A stretch of DNA of 64,000 bases from Phycisphaerae bacterium (GCA_016795035.1 JAEUIT010000025.1:53485-117484); one strand, 5' to 3'. Numbered from the stretch's first letter, positions 34,651 through 43,680 are shown. Numbers and translations are program-made. The notes: generated by a model from the letters alone, not told the origin.

Positions 34651-35502
34651 TCACTCGGGGCAGGTGCCCCACGAGCCGAGGAGGATGCCAAGGTCGCTGC
34701 CGCCGACGGTGCCGTCGCCGTCGAGGTCCGCGTTGCCGCTGCCGCCCCACGCGCCCAAGAGGGCACCGAGGTCGCTGCCGCCGACGCTTCCGTCGCCGTC
34801 GAGGTCCGCAGGACACGGCGTTGCAGCCGAGGTGATCGCGATGTTGTCGACGCTCAGGTTGAAGTTCGTGAAGCCGTAGAAGTAGCCCGGCACGTAGGTC
34901 GTGAACTCGATGCGGTCGACGCCCTGGAGCACGTTCGCCCAGGTGCGGCCTTCGGGAAGCACCGGCTCGAACGTGTCGGGATCTTCAGCGCCCGCGCCGA
35001 ACCAGCCGGCGGGAAGCGCCTCCGACGTGACATCGGTGACGTTCGCCGAGAACGTCGTCCACGGCATGCCCGAACCGTTCAGCGTGCCGAGCGGCGCCCA
35101 GACCGACGCCGGCGCGGCGCCGTTGAACTCGTCGTCGTCGATCAGGATCACGACAAGGTCGCGCGGCACCGGTGAGCCGAAGAACTTGATGAACTGCACC
35201 CGCACGTCGATCGAGAGGGTGACGTCGCCCTTCGCCGTGTAGTCGCCGAGGAACGCGGCGTTCGAGTCGGTCCGCGCGGCGAGGCCGAAGGTGTCGACGA
35301 AGTCGTTCCAGTGGAGCCGGCCGCCGGGATTGCCGCCGGTCGGGGAGACCGTGTCCCAGCCGTTCAAGGACCAGCCGGCCGCATCGCCGTCGAACGTCAC
35401 CGTCGTGTCCGCGCTCGCCGCCGCTGCGACGCCGAGGATGCCCGTGGTGGCTGCGGCGAGCGCCGCGCGGAAGGTCTTGTGAGAGAGTGTCTTAGAGGTC
35501 AT
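34651..35502 (-). CDS. Exported laminin-B/CBM-like protein with C-terminal dockerin-like module
   Basis: The 283-residue precursor has a signal peptide ([21 protein letters not shown]) and a beta-sandwich that opens with [19 protein letters not shown] and continues through [32 protein letters not shown] and [26 protein letters not shown]. Aromatic residues on alternating strands suggest a carbohydrate-binding-like or laminin-B-like fold. The C-terminus carries two near-identical dockerin-like loops ([21 protein letters not shown] and [21 protein letters not shown]). The ATG at 35502 gives the signal peptide. It diverges from the regulator-like gene at 35629; the 126 bases between them contain two tandem palindromes. 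Confidence 0.82.
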   Translation of the reverse strand: MTSKTLSHKTFRAALAAATTGILGVAAAASADTTVTFDGDAAGWSLNGWDTVSPTGGNPGGRLHWNDFVDTFGLAARTDSNAAFLGDYTAKGDVTLSIDVRVQFIKFFGSPVPRDLVVILIDDDEFNGAAPASVWAPLGTLNGSGMPWTTFSANVTDVTSEALPAGWFGAGAEDPDTFEPVLPEGRTWANVLQGVDRIEFTTYVPGYFYGFTNFNLSVDNIAITSAATPCPADLDGDGSVGGSDLGALLGAWGGSGNADLDGDGTVGGSDLGILLGSWGTCPE

Positions 35503-35575
35503 TCGTACTCCAAATTTCTGAGGTTGAACGAGCGTCGTGAGCAAGTTGGGCTACGCTGTGCCTGATGTGCAGAAG

Positions 35576-35598
35576 TGTTCGGAACAGTGTTCGGAACA
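35576..35598. promoter_or_regulatory. Two tandem palindromic sites TGTTCGGAACA
   Basis: TGTTCGGAACA occurs at 35576-35586 and again, exactly 12 bases later, at 35588-35598. Each copy is a perfect dyad (TGTTC-G-GAACA). The pair lies in the gap between two divergent genes (start codons at 35502 and 35629), 30-53 bases before the second. It is a strong candidate for an operator bound by a dimer or dimer of dimers. It does not fit the N4 spacing of the Gram-positive LexA box. Confidence 0.7.
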
Positions 35599-35628
35599 CA
35601 GGTCCCAGTTTTCGCTCACGAGTACCCC

Positions 35629-37140
35629 ATGTCAAGACCGAGCCGGGAAGTTGAAGCAAAACGAATCGACGAACCGCTCGCCGAAGACGCCGCGGCAACT
35701 CTCGAGAAACCCGGCGCGATGCCGGTGACGGGGGTTCGCTCGCGTGGGGGGCGCATCGTGGTCAGTACGCTCCCCGCACTCGTGACACCTTCTGTTGGCG
35801 AATCGGGCGACGGCGTGACGGCGGGGGCGGCGCCCGCGGAACGTGCTGCGGACCTCCTCGTTCGGTCCGACCGCGTCGCACGGCGACTGCACGGCGAGTT
35901 CTCCACGTTTCTCCGCGAACTGCCCGTCGACGCGCGCAACGCCAGCGGGCTCGCACGCCATCTCGCGATCGACCGCACGACGTGCCAGCGTCTCGTCTTC
36001 GCGGTCTCGCGGCCTTATCCGGGCGTCGAACTCTTCTCGCGATTGCCGGGCCTCCGCGCGCTGGAGCAGATCGTCGACGCCGCGCACTCGGCGAAACCGC
36101 CGATCGACGACGCCGTCGCCGCGGGCGCGCTCGCCGCCCTCGACCAGCTGCGGGAACTCGTGGTCGACGCAGGCGGAAGCCTCTCGTCGCTCATGCGCCT
36201 ACTCGACTCGCGCACGCGAGGCACGCCCGTCGCCGTCGACACCACGTTGCGGGCGACGCCCGCCATCTCGGCGTTGCAGGCGCCGAAGGACAGCGGCGCC
36301 GATGCCCGCGCGCGCCTCTTCGCCGCCGCCGCCGACCTCACCGGCCGCTTGTCGGACGGGTGGTTGGCGGTGTACATCTACCGGCCGCTGCCTTCGAAGA
36401 ATGGCGCGCCGGCGCAGGTCGAACTCATTCGCGCCCACGGGCTCGTGGGCCATGTCGCGCGAGCCGACGCCGTTCCGCTCACGCTGCACAACTTCACGAC
36501 GAAGTCCTCGGGCGTGCCCGACGAGTCGGTCGGCGCGTTCGCGAGCCTGTTTCGCGAGCCGGAGTCGCGGCGCACGCTCGATTCGCTTCTCACGGAGTTC
36601 ACCTCCGATCCGCCGCCGCTCGTTCGCTCGAAGCAGCCGAACGAGTTTCTCGTGCAGGCGATCGACGAGCGGGCCTCGACGGTCGGCCGGCCAGTCGACT
36701 TCGTGCTCGCGACGCGCACGGTCGTGCCGCATCCGGCGCTGCAGTCGCCGCCGATCGAGGAAGCGTGGGCGCTCATCAACTTCCCGTGCCGCCATCTCGC
36801 ATTCGACATCTATCTGCACCGCGATCTCGCTCGCGCGTGCATCCCCTCGCTCGACGCACATCTGTGGCGTCCGGACTTCGCGCAGCACGTCGGCGACCGC
36901 TGGCAGACCCGCTTCGCCGACGCCCCGACCCTGCAAGTTCTGGGCTCCGGCCTGCGCACGCCGCCGACCCCCGCGTATCCGCGTCTCGGCGAGCTCACCC
37001 GACATCTCTTCACGCGGCTCGAGCTCGAGGCCGAGTCGTTCGTGGGCTTCCGCTGCGAAGTCGCGTATCCGATCTGGCGGGCGGGCTATTGCGTGAGCCT
37101 CGACTTCACGTCGCCGGCCGCGGACGTGCCCGCGACCTGA
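35629..37140 (+). CDS. Protein with possible helix-turn-helix, function unknown
   Basis: The 503-residue protein has a segment at about residues 95-130 (NASGLARHLAIDRTTCQRLVFAV) that reads like a helix-turn-helix, followed by a conserved-looking region (PYPGVELFSRLPGLRALEQIV). The large C-terminal half (from about 240) includes LTGRLSDGWLAVYIYRPLP and several strand-rich parts with no motif I recognise. The ATG at 35629 was chosen because the only earlier start, GTG at 35575, would begin within the tandem palindromes. The palindromes directly upstream and the divergent exported gene make a regulator of that gene, or an autoregulator, plausible. It could instead be an enzyme with a DNA-binding-like helix pair. 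Confidence 0.7.
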   Translation: MSRPSREVEAKRIDEPLAEDAAATLEKPGAMPVTGVRSRGGRIVVSTLPALVTPSVGESGDGVTAGAAPAERAADLLVRSDRVARRLHGEFSTFLRELPVDARNASGLARHLAIDRTTCQRLVFAVSRPYPGVELFSRLPGLRALEQIVDAAHSAKPPIDDAVAAGALAALDQLRELVVDAGGSLSSLMRLLDSRTRGTPVAVDTTLRATPAISALQAPKDSGADARARLFAAAADLTGRLSDGWLAVYIYRPLPSKNGAPAQVELIRAHGLVGHVARADAVPLTLHNFTTKSSGVPDESVGAFASLFREPESRRTLDSLLTEFTSDPPPLVRSKQPNEFLVQAIDERASTVGRPVDFVLATRTVVPHPALQSPPIEEAWALINFPCRHLAFDIYLHRDLARACIPSLDAHLWRPDFAQHVGDRWQTRFADAPTLQVLGSGLRTPPTPAYPRLGELTRHLFTRLELEAESFVGFRCEVAYPIWRAGYCVSLDFTSPAADVPAT

Positions 37141-37391
37141 CCGCCCCGCACATGGGGTTTCTTCGCCAATTCGCGCGATGCCCGTTGCCAAGGCCTGCGA
37201 TCGCGATTCACAATGGAGTCGCTGACAGCGGAACGGCTCGCCGTTGCCGCTGCCCGACGATCGAAGGGTCAGCGCACGTCTTGGGGCCCTTTGCCAACAG
37301 CCTGGTGTGGGCGGCGGCGCGCGATCCCTCTGCGCGCTCATCTTTTGCCCCGCCGTGGCAATGCGCGGCACCGCGTGCCGCAGGAGTGGTC

Positions 37392-38552
37392 ATGCGACGC
37401 ACTCGAGTCTTGGGTGGCGTGGGTTCGGGCGAACGGGTCGACGCGACGAAGTCGCGAGCGACGGGTATCTCACGTGGATTCACGATCGTCGAGCTTCTGG
37501 TGGTGATCTCGATCATCGCGCTTCTCATCGCGATCCTGTTGCCGGCGATCGGCAAGGCGCGCGACGCGGCGCTTGTGACGCAGAGTCTCGGCAACCTCCG
37601 CAACCTCGGCGCCGCGAACGCGGCGTACGGCGCGGACTGGAACGATCGACAGTTCACCGCGTGCCCCGATGACGCGGGCCTCGTGAACGGCAACTGCGTC
37701 ACCTACACGACGACCATCGCATGCCCGCCGCAGCAGCTGCTCGGCTGGGCGGCGAACGGCGCGATGTGGGGATACTTCATCGGCACCGGCAAGTGCGCCG
37801 GGTTCCCGGGAAGCTGCGCCGAGAACTGGGCGGTCTACAAGCCCATCACGTTCGGCGGCGTCGATGACAAGTTCGGCTCGTTCCGATTGCCGAACGTGAA
37901 GTCGTTCACCGGCTACGTCAACAACAAGTATTACGACCCGGTCTTCTGGGCGCCGAAGGACAAGATCTCGATGGCCGGCGCCGAGAAGTACTTCATGTTC
38001 CCCGACCAATTCACGTGGGACGGCTCGTCGAGCGCGTTCAGCACGTACTGCTGGAGCCCGGCCGCGATGTGGGCGCCCGAAGTGCTCTCAGACAAGGGCT
38101 TCAAGAATCCCGACACGCTTCCCGGCGGCTATCGCAGCCCGGCGGTCGGCCAGGCGCGCTATCCCGACATCAAGACTCGCATGCTCGAGCACGCGTGGCT
38201 CCAGAACGCCGAGTCGAACGTGAACCCGAACTTCTCGCAAGGTCCGAACGGCGCGACCGGCCAGTCGGAACCGTGGTACTTCAACCACGGCTACAACTCG
38301 GCGCCGGCCACGCTTTTCTTCGACGGCCACATCTCGATCATGGCCGTCGCCGACGCGATGGAGAGCGACACCCGCGCGAAGGGCAACAACGCGAACGTTC
38401 CTGGCATGGTCGAGAAGGGGCTCTGGCATCGTCAGCCCTGGGGTGCCGACGGCTACTTCGGCGCGCAGTCGTACGACTTCCTCGTCGGGACGTCGTACCA
38501 CATCCTCACGACGAACGGCATCCTCGGCCGCGACACGATCGGCGCGAAGTGA
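37392..38552 (+). CDS. Prepilin-like protein (type IV pilin / pseudopilin, planctomycete type)
   Basis: The 386-residue protein has the prepilin cleavage region SRGFTIVELLVVISIIALLI at residues about 27-46 (with FTIVELL and a Glu at position 5 after cleavage), then a long soluble domain that ends, as in many planctomycete pseudopilins, in a FNHGYNSAPATLFFDGH region. This leader is cut by a prepilin peptidase and the protein is built into a pilus or a type II-like pseudopilus. The start at 37392 leaves a 28-residue leader. The downstream hairpin (38597-38633) is its terminator. Upstream bases 37141-37391 hold no gene. A pilus would be the natural machine for DNA uptake, which bears on the dispersed motif described in the findings. 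Confidence 0.88.
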   Translation: MRRTRVLGGVGSGERVDATKSRATGISRGFTIVELLVVISIIALLIAILLPAIGKARDAALVTQSLGNLRNLGAANAAYGADWNDRQFTACPDDAGLVNGNCVTYTTTIACPPQQLLGWAANGAMWGYFIGTGKCAGFPGSCAENWAVYKPITFGGVDDKFGSFRLPNVKSFTGYVNNKYYDPVFWAPKDKISMAGAEKYFMFPDQFTWDGSSSAFSTYCWSPAAMWAPEVLSDKGFKNPDTLPGGYRSPAVGQARYPDIKTRMLEHAWLQNAESNVNPNFSQGPNGATGQSEPWYFNHGYNSAPATLFFDGHISIMAVADAMESDTRAKGNNANVPGMVEKGLWHRQPWGADGYFGAQSYDFLVGTSYHILTTNGILGRDTIGAK

Positions 38553-38596
38553 CCGGCCTCGGCTGAAACGCCGAGACGGACGTCGACGATAGAAGC

Positions 38597-38633
38597 GAAG
38601 GGTCGCTCCGCGTTGCAGGCGGAGCGACCCTTC
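38597..38633. terminator. Terminator hairpin with a dispersed motif in its loop
   Basis: A 14-bp perfect stem (38597-38610 with 38620-38633) separates the stop codons of the prepilin gene (+) and the RmuC gene (-). The nine-base loop together with the left arm contains one copy of the dispersed motif on the minus strand (38607-38617). The right arm is followed by TTCGTTG. Confidence 0.8.
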
Positions 38634-38650
38634 TTCGTTGTCCGGCGGGC

Positions 38651-40123
38651 TCACTCGTGCGTGTCGAGATCGGCGACGCCCGGCTCCGGCAGGAGGAGCT
38701 TCGCTTCCTCGGCGGGAAGCTCCTCGACCTTCTCGAGCTTGCGTGCGATCTGCGCCGAGCGGTGCCGCGCCTTGCCGATGTTGTCCTTCGCGTCGTCGAG
38801 CTTCTCCTCGACCTTCGCGAGAAGCTCCGCGAACTTGCCGAAGTCGGTCTTCACCGCACCGAGCAGCTTCGCGATGTCCGCCGAGCGCTTCTGGATCGCG
38901 AGCGTGCGGAAGCCCGCAAGGAGCGCCATCGAGAAGGCGGTGAAGGTCGTCGGACCTTGCACGACCACGCGGTACTCGCGGGTCAGCTCCTCGATGAGCC
39001 CGGGCATCTTGGTGACCTCGGCATAGAGCGCCTCGGTCGGCAGGAAGAGCACGGCGAAGTTCGTCGTCACCGGCACGTTGATGTACTTGTCGCGGATGTC
39101 GCGGGCGCAGCCGTAGATCCGCGCCTCGAGCGCCTTGACCGACTCGCGCGCCGCCTCGACGTCGCCCTTCTCCGTCGCCTCGACGAGGCGCTGAAAGTCC
39201 TCGACCGGAAACTTGCTGTCGATCGGAAGGTAGACGGGGCCCGCATTCGCGTCGGGCCCCGGGAGCTTGAGCGCGAACTCGACGCTCTCCGCGCTGCGGG
39301 CCCGCGGCCGGAAGTTCCGCTCGTACTGCTCGTCGGTGAAGAGCTGCTCGAGCAGGTTTCCGAGCTGCACCTCGCCCCAGACGCCGCGGGTCTTCACGTT
39401 CGTCATCAGCTTGCGCAGGTCGGTGACGTTGCCGGCGAGCGATCGCATCTCGCCGAGGCCGCTCTGCACCGCCTCGAGCCGCTCGCTCACGAGCTTGAAG
39501 CTCTCGCCGAGCCGCGCGCTCAACGTTGCCGAGAGCTTTTCGTCGACCGTCGCCCGCATCCGCTCGAGATGCTCGTTCGCGCTCGTCTGAATGCTCGCGA
39601 GCTTCACCTCGACCGTCGAACGCATGCGCTCGAGGCTCTCGTTGGCGTCCTTCGACTGGTTCGTGAGCTGTCCCGAGACGCGCTCGGCGATGCCCGAGAG
39701 ATTCGTCGAGTTCTCCTTCGAGAGCGCGGCCACGGCGGCGGTGATCTCGGTTCGTGTGGCGGCGAGCTGGTCGCGAAGCGAGGTCTGCATCGAGGTCGCC
39801 AGCGACTGCTGCGCGGTCGCGGCGGCGTCGAGCCGCTTGTGCAACTCTTCGCGCAGGGCTGCAACGTGGTCCTTGAGTTCGGCGCGCTGGCTCGCGAGAT
39901 GGCCGCCGAGCTCCTGCCGTTGCGAAGCGGCGTCGGAGCGGGCCACCTGGTCGAGCCGCGCGAGGTCCTCGCGGGCGCGGGCAAGATCCTCGCCGAGGGC
40001 ACGGAGCTCCGATTCGATCGGCGTGAAGTCGTGGCCGCGCCGGAGCTGTAGCAGCGTGATGACGCCGACGACGAGCGACGCAAGCGCGAGGATGGCAACG
40101 AGGAGAAGAAGGACGTCGGGCAT
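38651..40123 (-). CDS. rmuC: DNA recombination protein RmuC
   Basis: The 490-residue protein has an N-terminal membrane helix (PDVLLLLVAILALASLVVGV), a long coiled coil (about residues 40-230, rich in Glu, Arg, Ala), and the RmuC nuclease-like domain with the segment TRGVWGEVQLGNLLEQLF, then YLPIDSKFPVEDFQRL and NFAVLFLPTEALYAEV, TREYRVVVQGPTTFTAFSMALL. These are family hallmarks. RmuC limits recombination at inverted repeats in E. coli. It ends with an acidic tail. Its start at 40123 was chosen for the membrane helix. It converges with the prepilin gene, so the two share the terminator at 38597-38633. Confidence 0.93.
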   Translation of the reverse strand: MPDVLLLLVAILALASLVVGVITLLQLRRGHDFTPIESELRALGEDLARAREDLARLDQVARSDAASQRQELGGHLASQRAELKDHVAALREELHKRLDAAATAQQSLATSMQTSLRDQLAATRTEITAAVAALSKENSTNLSGIAERVSGQLTNQSKDANESLERMRSTVEVKLASIQTSANEHLERMRATVDEKLSATLSARLGESFKLVSERLEAVQSGLGEMRSLAGNVTDLRKLMTNVKTRGVWGEVQLGNLLEQLFTDEQYERNFRPRARSAESVEFALKLPGPDANAGPVYLPIDSKFPVEDFQRLVEATEKGDVEAARESVKALEARIYGCARDIRDKYINVPVTTNFAVLFLPTEALYAEVTKMPGLIEELTREYRVVVQGPTTFTAFSMALLAGFRTLAIQKRSADIAKLLGAVKTDFGKFAELLAKVEEKLDDAKDNIGKARHRSAQIARKLEKVEELPAEEAKLLLPEPGVADLDTHE

Positions 40124-40218
40124 GCGGCCGATCCTGCCTAAGGGCTCGACGTCGCGTGCGGCGACGCCGAACCTCGATTGTGGCAGGTTTCGTGACCGCG
40201 CGGCCGCGTCGAGATCGC

Positions 40219-41412
40219 TCAGAGCGACCAACTGGCGAGAAGCGTCCCGAGGTCCTCGCCGTCGACCGCGCCGCTCCCGTTCAGGTCGCCAGCTCCACTA
40301 GTGCCCCACGCGCCGAGGAGGATCGCGAGATCGGCGGGGCCGACCGTCCCGTCGCCGTCGAGATCGCCTGCGATCTTCGGTTTCAGCACGAACGCGCGCG
40401 TCATGCCGCCGCCCCCCGAGCCCCAGCCCACGATCCAGCCGTTGTCGTTCACGGCGGTCGCCGCGTTCATGACGAAGCCGGGGGCCGGCGTCGTCAAAGT
40501 GTTCAGGTCGCGCACGCCGTGCGTCGCGTCGTACACGAACGCGCGCTGCGAGCCTTGCATGGTCGCGATCGTCCCGACGACCGTGCCTGCAACGTTGATC
40601 CCAGCCGGCGCGACGTACTTCTGAAAGCCAGCGGGCGGCAACGGCAGCAGCGTGACGCCAGTCTCCGGGCTCCACGTGTAGCCGTGCGTGATCTGCCCGT
40701 TCGAGCTCATGCGCGATCCCACGACCACGCCGGTCTCGCTGATGTCGGTCGCAGTCGTCTTGGTGTTCGCGCCCTCGAACACCGTGCTCATGATCATGTA
40801 CGTGTCGGTCGCGAGGTCGTACACGTAGCTGTTCGGCGACGAGTTGCCGCCGATCCAACCCACGATTTTTCCTTGCCCGTTGATGCGCGAGGCGCCGGTC
40901 GCGCCGGGCACCGGCAGCGTGAAGGCGCCCTCTTCCGGATGCCACACGTACGGAATCTGGAGCATGCCCGCACTATTCGAGCAGTTGCAGGTCTGGACGT
41001 AGCCGACGGCGATGCCGCTGTCGTTGATGCCCTTGAGAACGAGCGGAAAGTACGTGCCCGGCAACGTGGACATGGGGATCGACGTGTCCGACGCGATGTC
41101 GAAGACCGCGGCGACGCCCGCGACCAGGCCCGCGTCGGAGATGCCGTTCGGCCAGTTGAGCGCGATCGGCGTCTTCTCGAGGACCGGATCCCAGTAGAAG
41201 CCGGTGTAAGTCGTCAGCCATCCGCCGACCCACGGAATCGTGATCGTCGCCGTGCCGCACGCCTGGTTCGACTCGTCGATGTCGTAGAGGTAACACTCGC
41301 GAAGCCCGTACTCGGTCGCGAAGGCGTCGACGAGAACAAAGGTGTACTCGTCGGCTGCGACGGCGGGGGAGGCGAGGGCGAGGGTCAGGGCGACAAGGGA
41401 CGTTCGGGTCAT
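40219..41412 (-). CDS. Secreted HAF-repeat protein with C-terminal dockerin-like module
   Basis: The 397-residue precursor has a signal peptide (TRTSLVALTLALASPAVAA) and HAF-like repeats: GINDSGIAVGYVQT, RINGQGKIVGWIGG, DISETGVVVGSRMS, GINVAGTVVGTIAT and AVNDNGWIVGWGSG. Each of these is the x-N-x-x-G-x-I-V-G core. It is a paralogue in layout of the protein at 1370. The C-terminus has [21 protein letters not shown] and DLNGSGAVDGEDLGTLLASW, the dockerin-like pair. ATG at 41412 was chosen for the signal peptide. Two Cys residues near QTCNCSNSAG may form a disulfide outside the cell. Function unknown. Confidence 0.87.
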   Translation of the reverse strand: MTRTSLVALTLALASPAVAADEYTFVLVDAFATEYGLRECYLYDIDESNQACGTATITIPWVGGWLTTYTGFYWDPVLEKTPIALNWPNGISDAGLVAGVAAVFDIASDTSIPMSTLPGTYFPLVLKGINDSGIAVGYVQTCNCSNSAGMLQIPYVWHPEEGAFTLPVPGATGASRINGQGKIVGWIGGNSSPNSYVYDLATDTYMIMSTVFEGANTKTTATDISETGVVVGSRMSSNGQITHGYTWSPETGVTLLPLPPAGFQKYVAPAGINVAGTVVGTIATMQGSQRAFVYDATHGVRDLNTLTTPAPGFVMNAATAVNDNGWIVGWGSGGGGMTRAFVLKPKIAGDLDGDGTVGPADLAILLGAWGTSGAGDLNGSGAVDGEDLGTLLASWSL

Positions 41413-41537
41413 CGGACACTCTCGATTCGAAGGTGGTGCGGCTGCCGCCGCCTCTCCCATAGGACCACGAGTCCGGCTGCGAGATACGTGTCGCGGGAGA
41501 ATTCCACGCGAATTGCCGAGGCCTGATCACCGACGCT

Positions 41538-43544
41538 TCATCGGACTCTCGTGCCAGACGTGTCGGGCGTTTCCGGCGCGTCCGTCGCGGGAGACTCGTT
41601 GCCCGCACGCACGGATGCGACGAGCCGCGCCGTGATCTCCGCCATGCGCGCCGCGCTCACCGCGTGCGTCGACGTGCGGTCGTAGCGGGCGATGTTCATG
41701 CCGATCACGCGACCTTGGTCGTCGACAATCGGGCCTCCCATCTCTTCCGGTCGCGTCACGGCGTCGTGTGCGAGAAGCGCGCCGAGCCCGCTCGATCGGC
41801 GCGAGATCGGCGTCGCGGTGTTGCCGCGGCGCACGTTGTCGTCGGACTCGCCGCGCGTGCCTAACGTCGCGCTCTTGGTCGCGTGACCGTCGGGCACGAC
41901 GACCGAGAGTTCCACGGCGTCGCCAGGCTTGTGCCGCCGAAGCAGCCGGCGCAACTCCGTCGGGTCGCCGACCGACTCGCCGTTCACGGCGAGGACGATG
42001 TCGCCCGGCGCGAGGCCCGCGCGCGACGCCGGCGTGTTCGGGAGCACGCGCTCGACGACCACGGCGCGATCGGCATCCGCGCGCTCGAGTTCGTCCTCGT
42101 TGGCCGGACGCGTCTGCACGCCGAGATACGGGCCGTCCACCGCGTCCGACTCCGTCTCGCGCGACTCGATCGCCGCAAAGCCGAGCGCCGGCGTCTCCCC
42201 GAACCCGCGCGGGCTGAGGATCACCTCGCCCGGCGTCACGGTCGCGTCCGAGGACCACGTGACCGGCGCGAACGACGGCCTGGGCCGTGCCGCGGCGGCC
42301 TCGGCGCGCGACGCCCGGTCGCGTGCCGCGCCGCGGGAGATGCCGATGCCCGCGCCGCTCGCGCCGCCGGCTGCAACGCCGAGTCCCGTTCCGCGCCGTG
42401 CGCCTCGGGGCTCCGCGATCGGCCGCCCCGGATCGAAGCGCACGAGCGCCACGTCGCTGGCCGCGTCGCGCGCGATCTGGCGGGCGAGGAACCGCGCGCC
42501 GCCTTGCGTCTCGAGCGTGAGCGTCGTGTCGGGGGCGAGCTGCGAAGCCTTCGTCACGGCAAGGCCCTGACGATCGACCACGATGCCGTTCGCGATCGGC
42601 GTTCCGTCGACCGAGAGACGCACGAGCGACGACTCCGCGTTGCGGGTCGCGTTGCGGAGCCCCGCATCGCGCTCGACCGCCAGCTTGCCGTACGTCGCTT
42701 CGACCGCCGGGTACGCGACGCGGCCCATGCGTCGGCCGCGCCCGCGGCGCTCGCCCTCCTCGGCGTCCGTCTTCGCCTTCAGTTCGTCCATGCGCTCGAC
42801 CAGCCGATCGATCGGCGTCGCGACGTTTTGCCAGCTCTGGGGGCCGCAGCGCGAGTTGAGGCCGATGACCTCGCCGCGCAGGTTGAACGTCGGGCCGCCG
42901 GAATCGCCGGCGTCGATCGGGGCGTCAATGTAGAGCTCGTGCTCCTCCAGGCCTAACACCCGTCCGACACGGGCCAGCGACGGCCGGATGATCTCCGGCT
43001 GCCCGTGCGTGTAGCCGAGCGCGACGACCCAGTCGCCGGCCGCGAGGTCCTCCGTCGTGCCGAGCGGAACGGCGGGCAACGTGCGACCGCCCGTGTCGAG
43101 CTGGACGAGTCCGCAGTCGAGGCGGCTGTCGAACGCTTGCCCGAGCGTCTTGCCTTCGAGTTTCGTGCCGTCGGGGAGCATCGCGGTCACGGGGTGACCG
43201 GGCGACCGACCGACGTGCCCGCACGTGGCGAGGAGTCCGTCCGGGCTGATGATGACGGCCGTGCCCGACGCGCCGCCGAAGCCGATCGTGCGGAGTAGGA
43301 CGACCGACGGGCGCACGCGCTCGGTGACCTCCACGATGTCGCGCTCGAGCGCCCGGAGATCCTTGAGCGATCGCACGTCGTCGAAGCGATCGTGTCCTTC
43401 GAAGCTCGGCGCCGCCGGCGCGGCGGAGGGAGACGGCGGCGCGAACCCGAGCGACGCGCCGAGCGCGGCGGCTGCAACGAGGAGTGCGGTGCCCCGCCGG
43501 CCGAGCAACTCCCAACCGAATCCGTTCAGCGTGTGGAACCTCAT
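41538..43544 (-). CDS. HtrA-like serine protease with a PDZ domain placed inside a second, degenerate protease domain
   Basis: The 668-residue protein has a signal-anchor N-terminus, then a trypsin-like domain with the triad in LLATCGHVGRS (His about 110), DSRLDCGLVQL (Asp about 145) and DAGDSGGPTFN (Ser about 213). A second domain starts similarly (GIVVDRQGLAVTKASQLA, then DAASDVALVRFD, about 318-380) and has no catalytic His. A PDZ domain follows (PYLGVQTRPANEDELE, then LPNTPASRAGLAPGDIVLAVNGESV, about 468-550). The C-terminal segment RPEEMGGPIVDDQGRVIGMNIAR (about 598-620) matches the GNSGGP part of a second protease domain, with Met in place of Ser. So the first domain is the likely active one, and the second looks like a split pseudoprotease that holds the PDZ. 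Periplasmic quality control is the usual role. A 25-bp tandem repeat lies upstream. Confidence 0.88.
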   Translation of the reverse strand: MRFHTLNGFGWELLGRRGTALLVAAAALGASLGFAPPSPSAAPAAPSFEGHDRFDDVRSLKDLRALERDIVEVTERVRPSVVLLRTIGFGGASGTAVIISPDGLLATCGHVGRSPGHPVTAMLPDGTKLEGKTLGQAFDSRLDCGLVQLDTGGRTLPAVPLGTTEDLAAGDWVVALGYTHGQPEIIRPSLARVGRVLGLEEHELYIDAPIDAGDSGGPTFNLRGEVIGLNSRCGPQSWQNVATPIDRLVERMDELKAKTDAEEGERRGRGRRMGRVAYPAVEATYGKLAVERDAGLRNATRNAESSLVRLSVDGTPIANGIVVDRQGLAVTKASQLAPDTTLTLETQGGARFLARQIARDAASDVALVRFDPGRPIAEPRGARRGTGLGVAAGGASGAGIGISRGAARDRASRAEAAAARPRPSFAPVTWSSDATVTPGEVILSPRGFGETPALGFAAIESRETESDAVDGPYLGVQTRPANEDELERADADRAVVVERVLPNTPASRAGLAPGDIVLAVNGESVGDPTELRRLLRRHKPGDAVELSVVVPDGHATKSATLGTRGESDDNVRRGNTATPISRRSSGLGALLAHDAVTRPEEMGGPIVDDQGRVIGMNIARYDRTSTHAVSAARMAEITARLVASVRAGNESPATDAPETPDTSGTRVR

Positions 43545-43610
43545 CGCGACGCGTTTCCCTCGGGCAGCAGGCGGTGATTCGATCGTGAGTCCCGCGGCGC
43601 GAACGCGCCG

Positions 43611-43680
43611 GGGCCGATTGGCGCCACGGCGCCCTGGGCCGATTGGCGCCACGGCGCCGGGGGCCGATTGGCGCGGCGCC
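43611..43680. repeat. 25-bp tandem repeat upstream of the HtrA-like gene
   Basis: A unit beginning GGGCCGATTGGCGCCACGG is repeated from 43611, 43636 and 43661, the third copy being shorter and diverging at its end. The copies are separated by exactly 25 bases. The tract is 67-136 bases before the start codon of the HtrA-like gene (43544). It could be a multi-site operator or a tract prone to length change. Confidence 0.85.

Noticed and set aside
35576..35598. LexA (SOS) box
   Set aside because: The dyads lack the GAAC-N4-GTTC spacing of the Gram-positive box, and no SOS gene lies next to them.
43611..43680. CRISPR array
   Set aside because: The repeats are contiguous, without spacers, and no cas gene is nearby.
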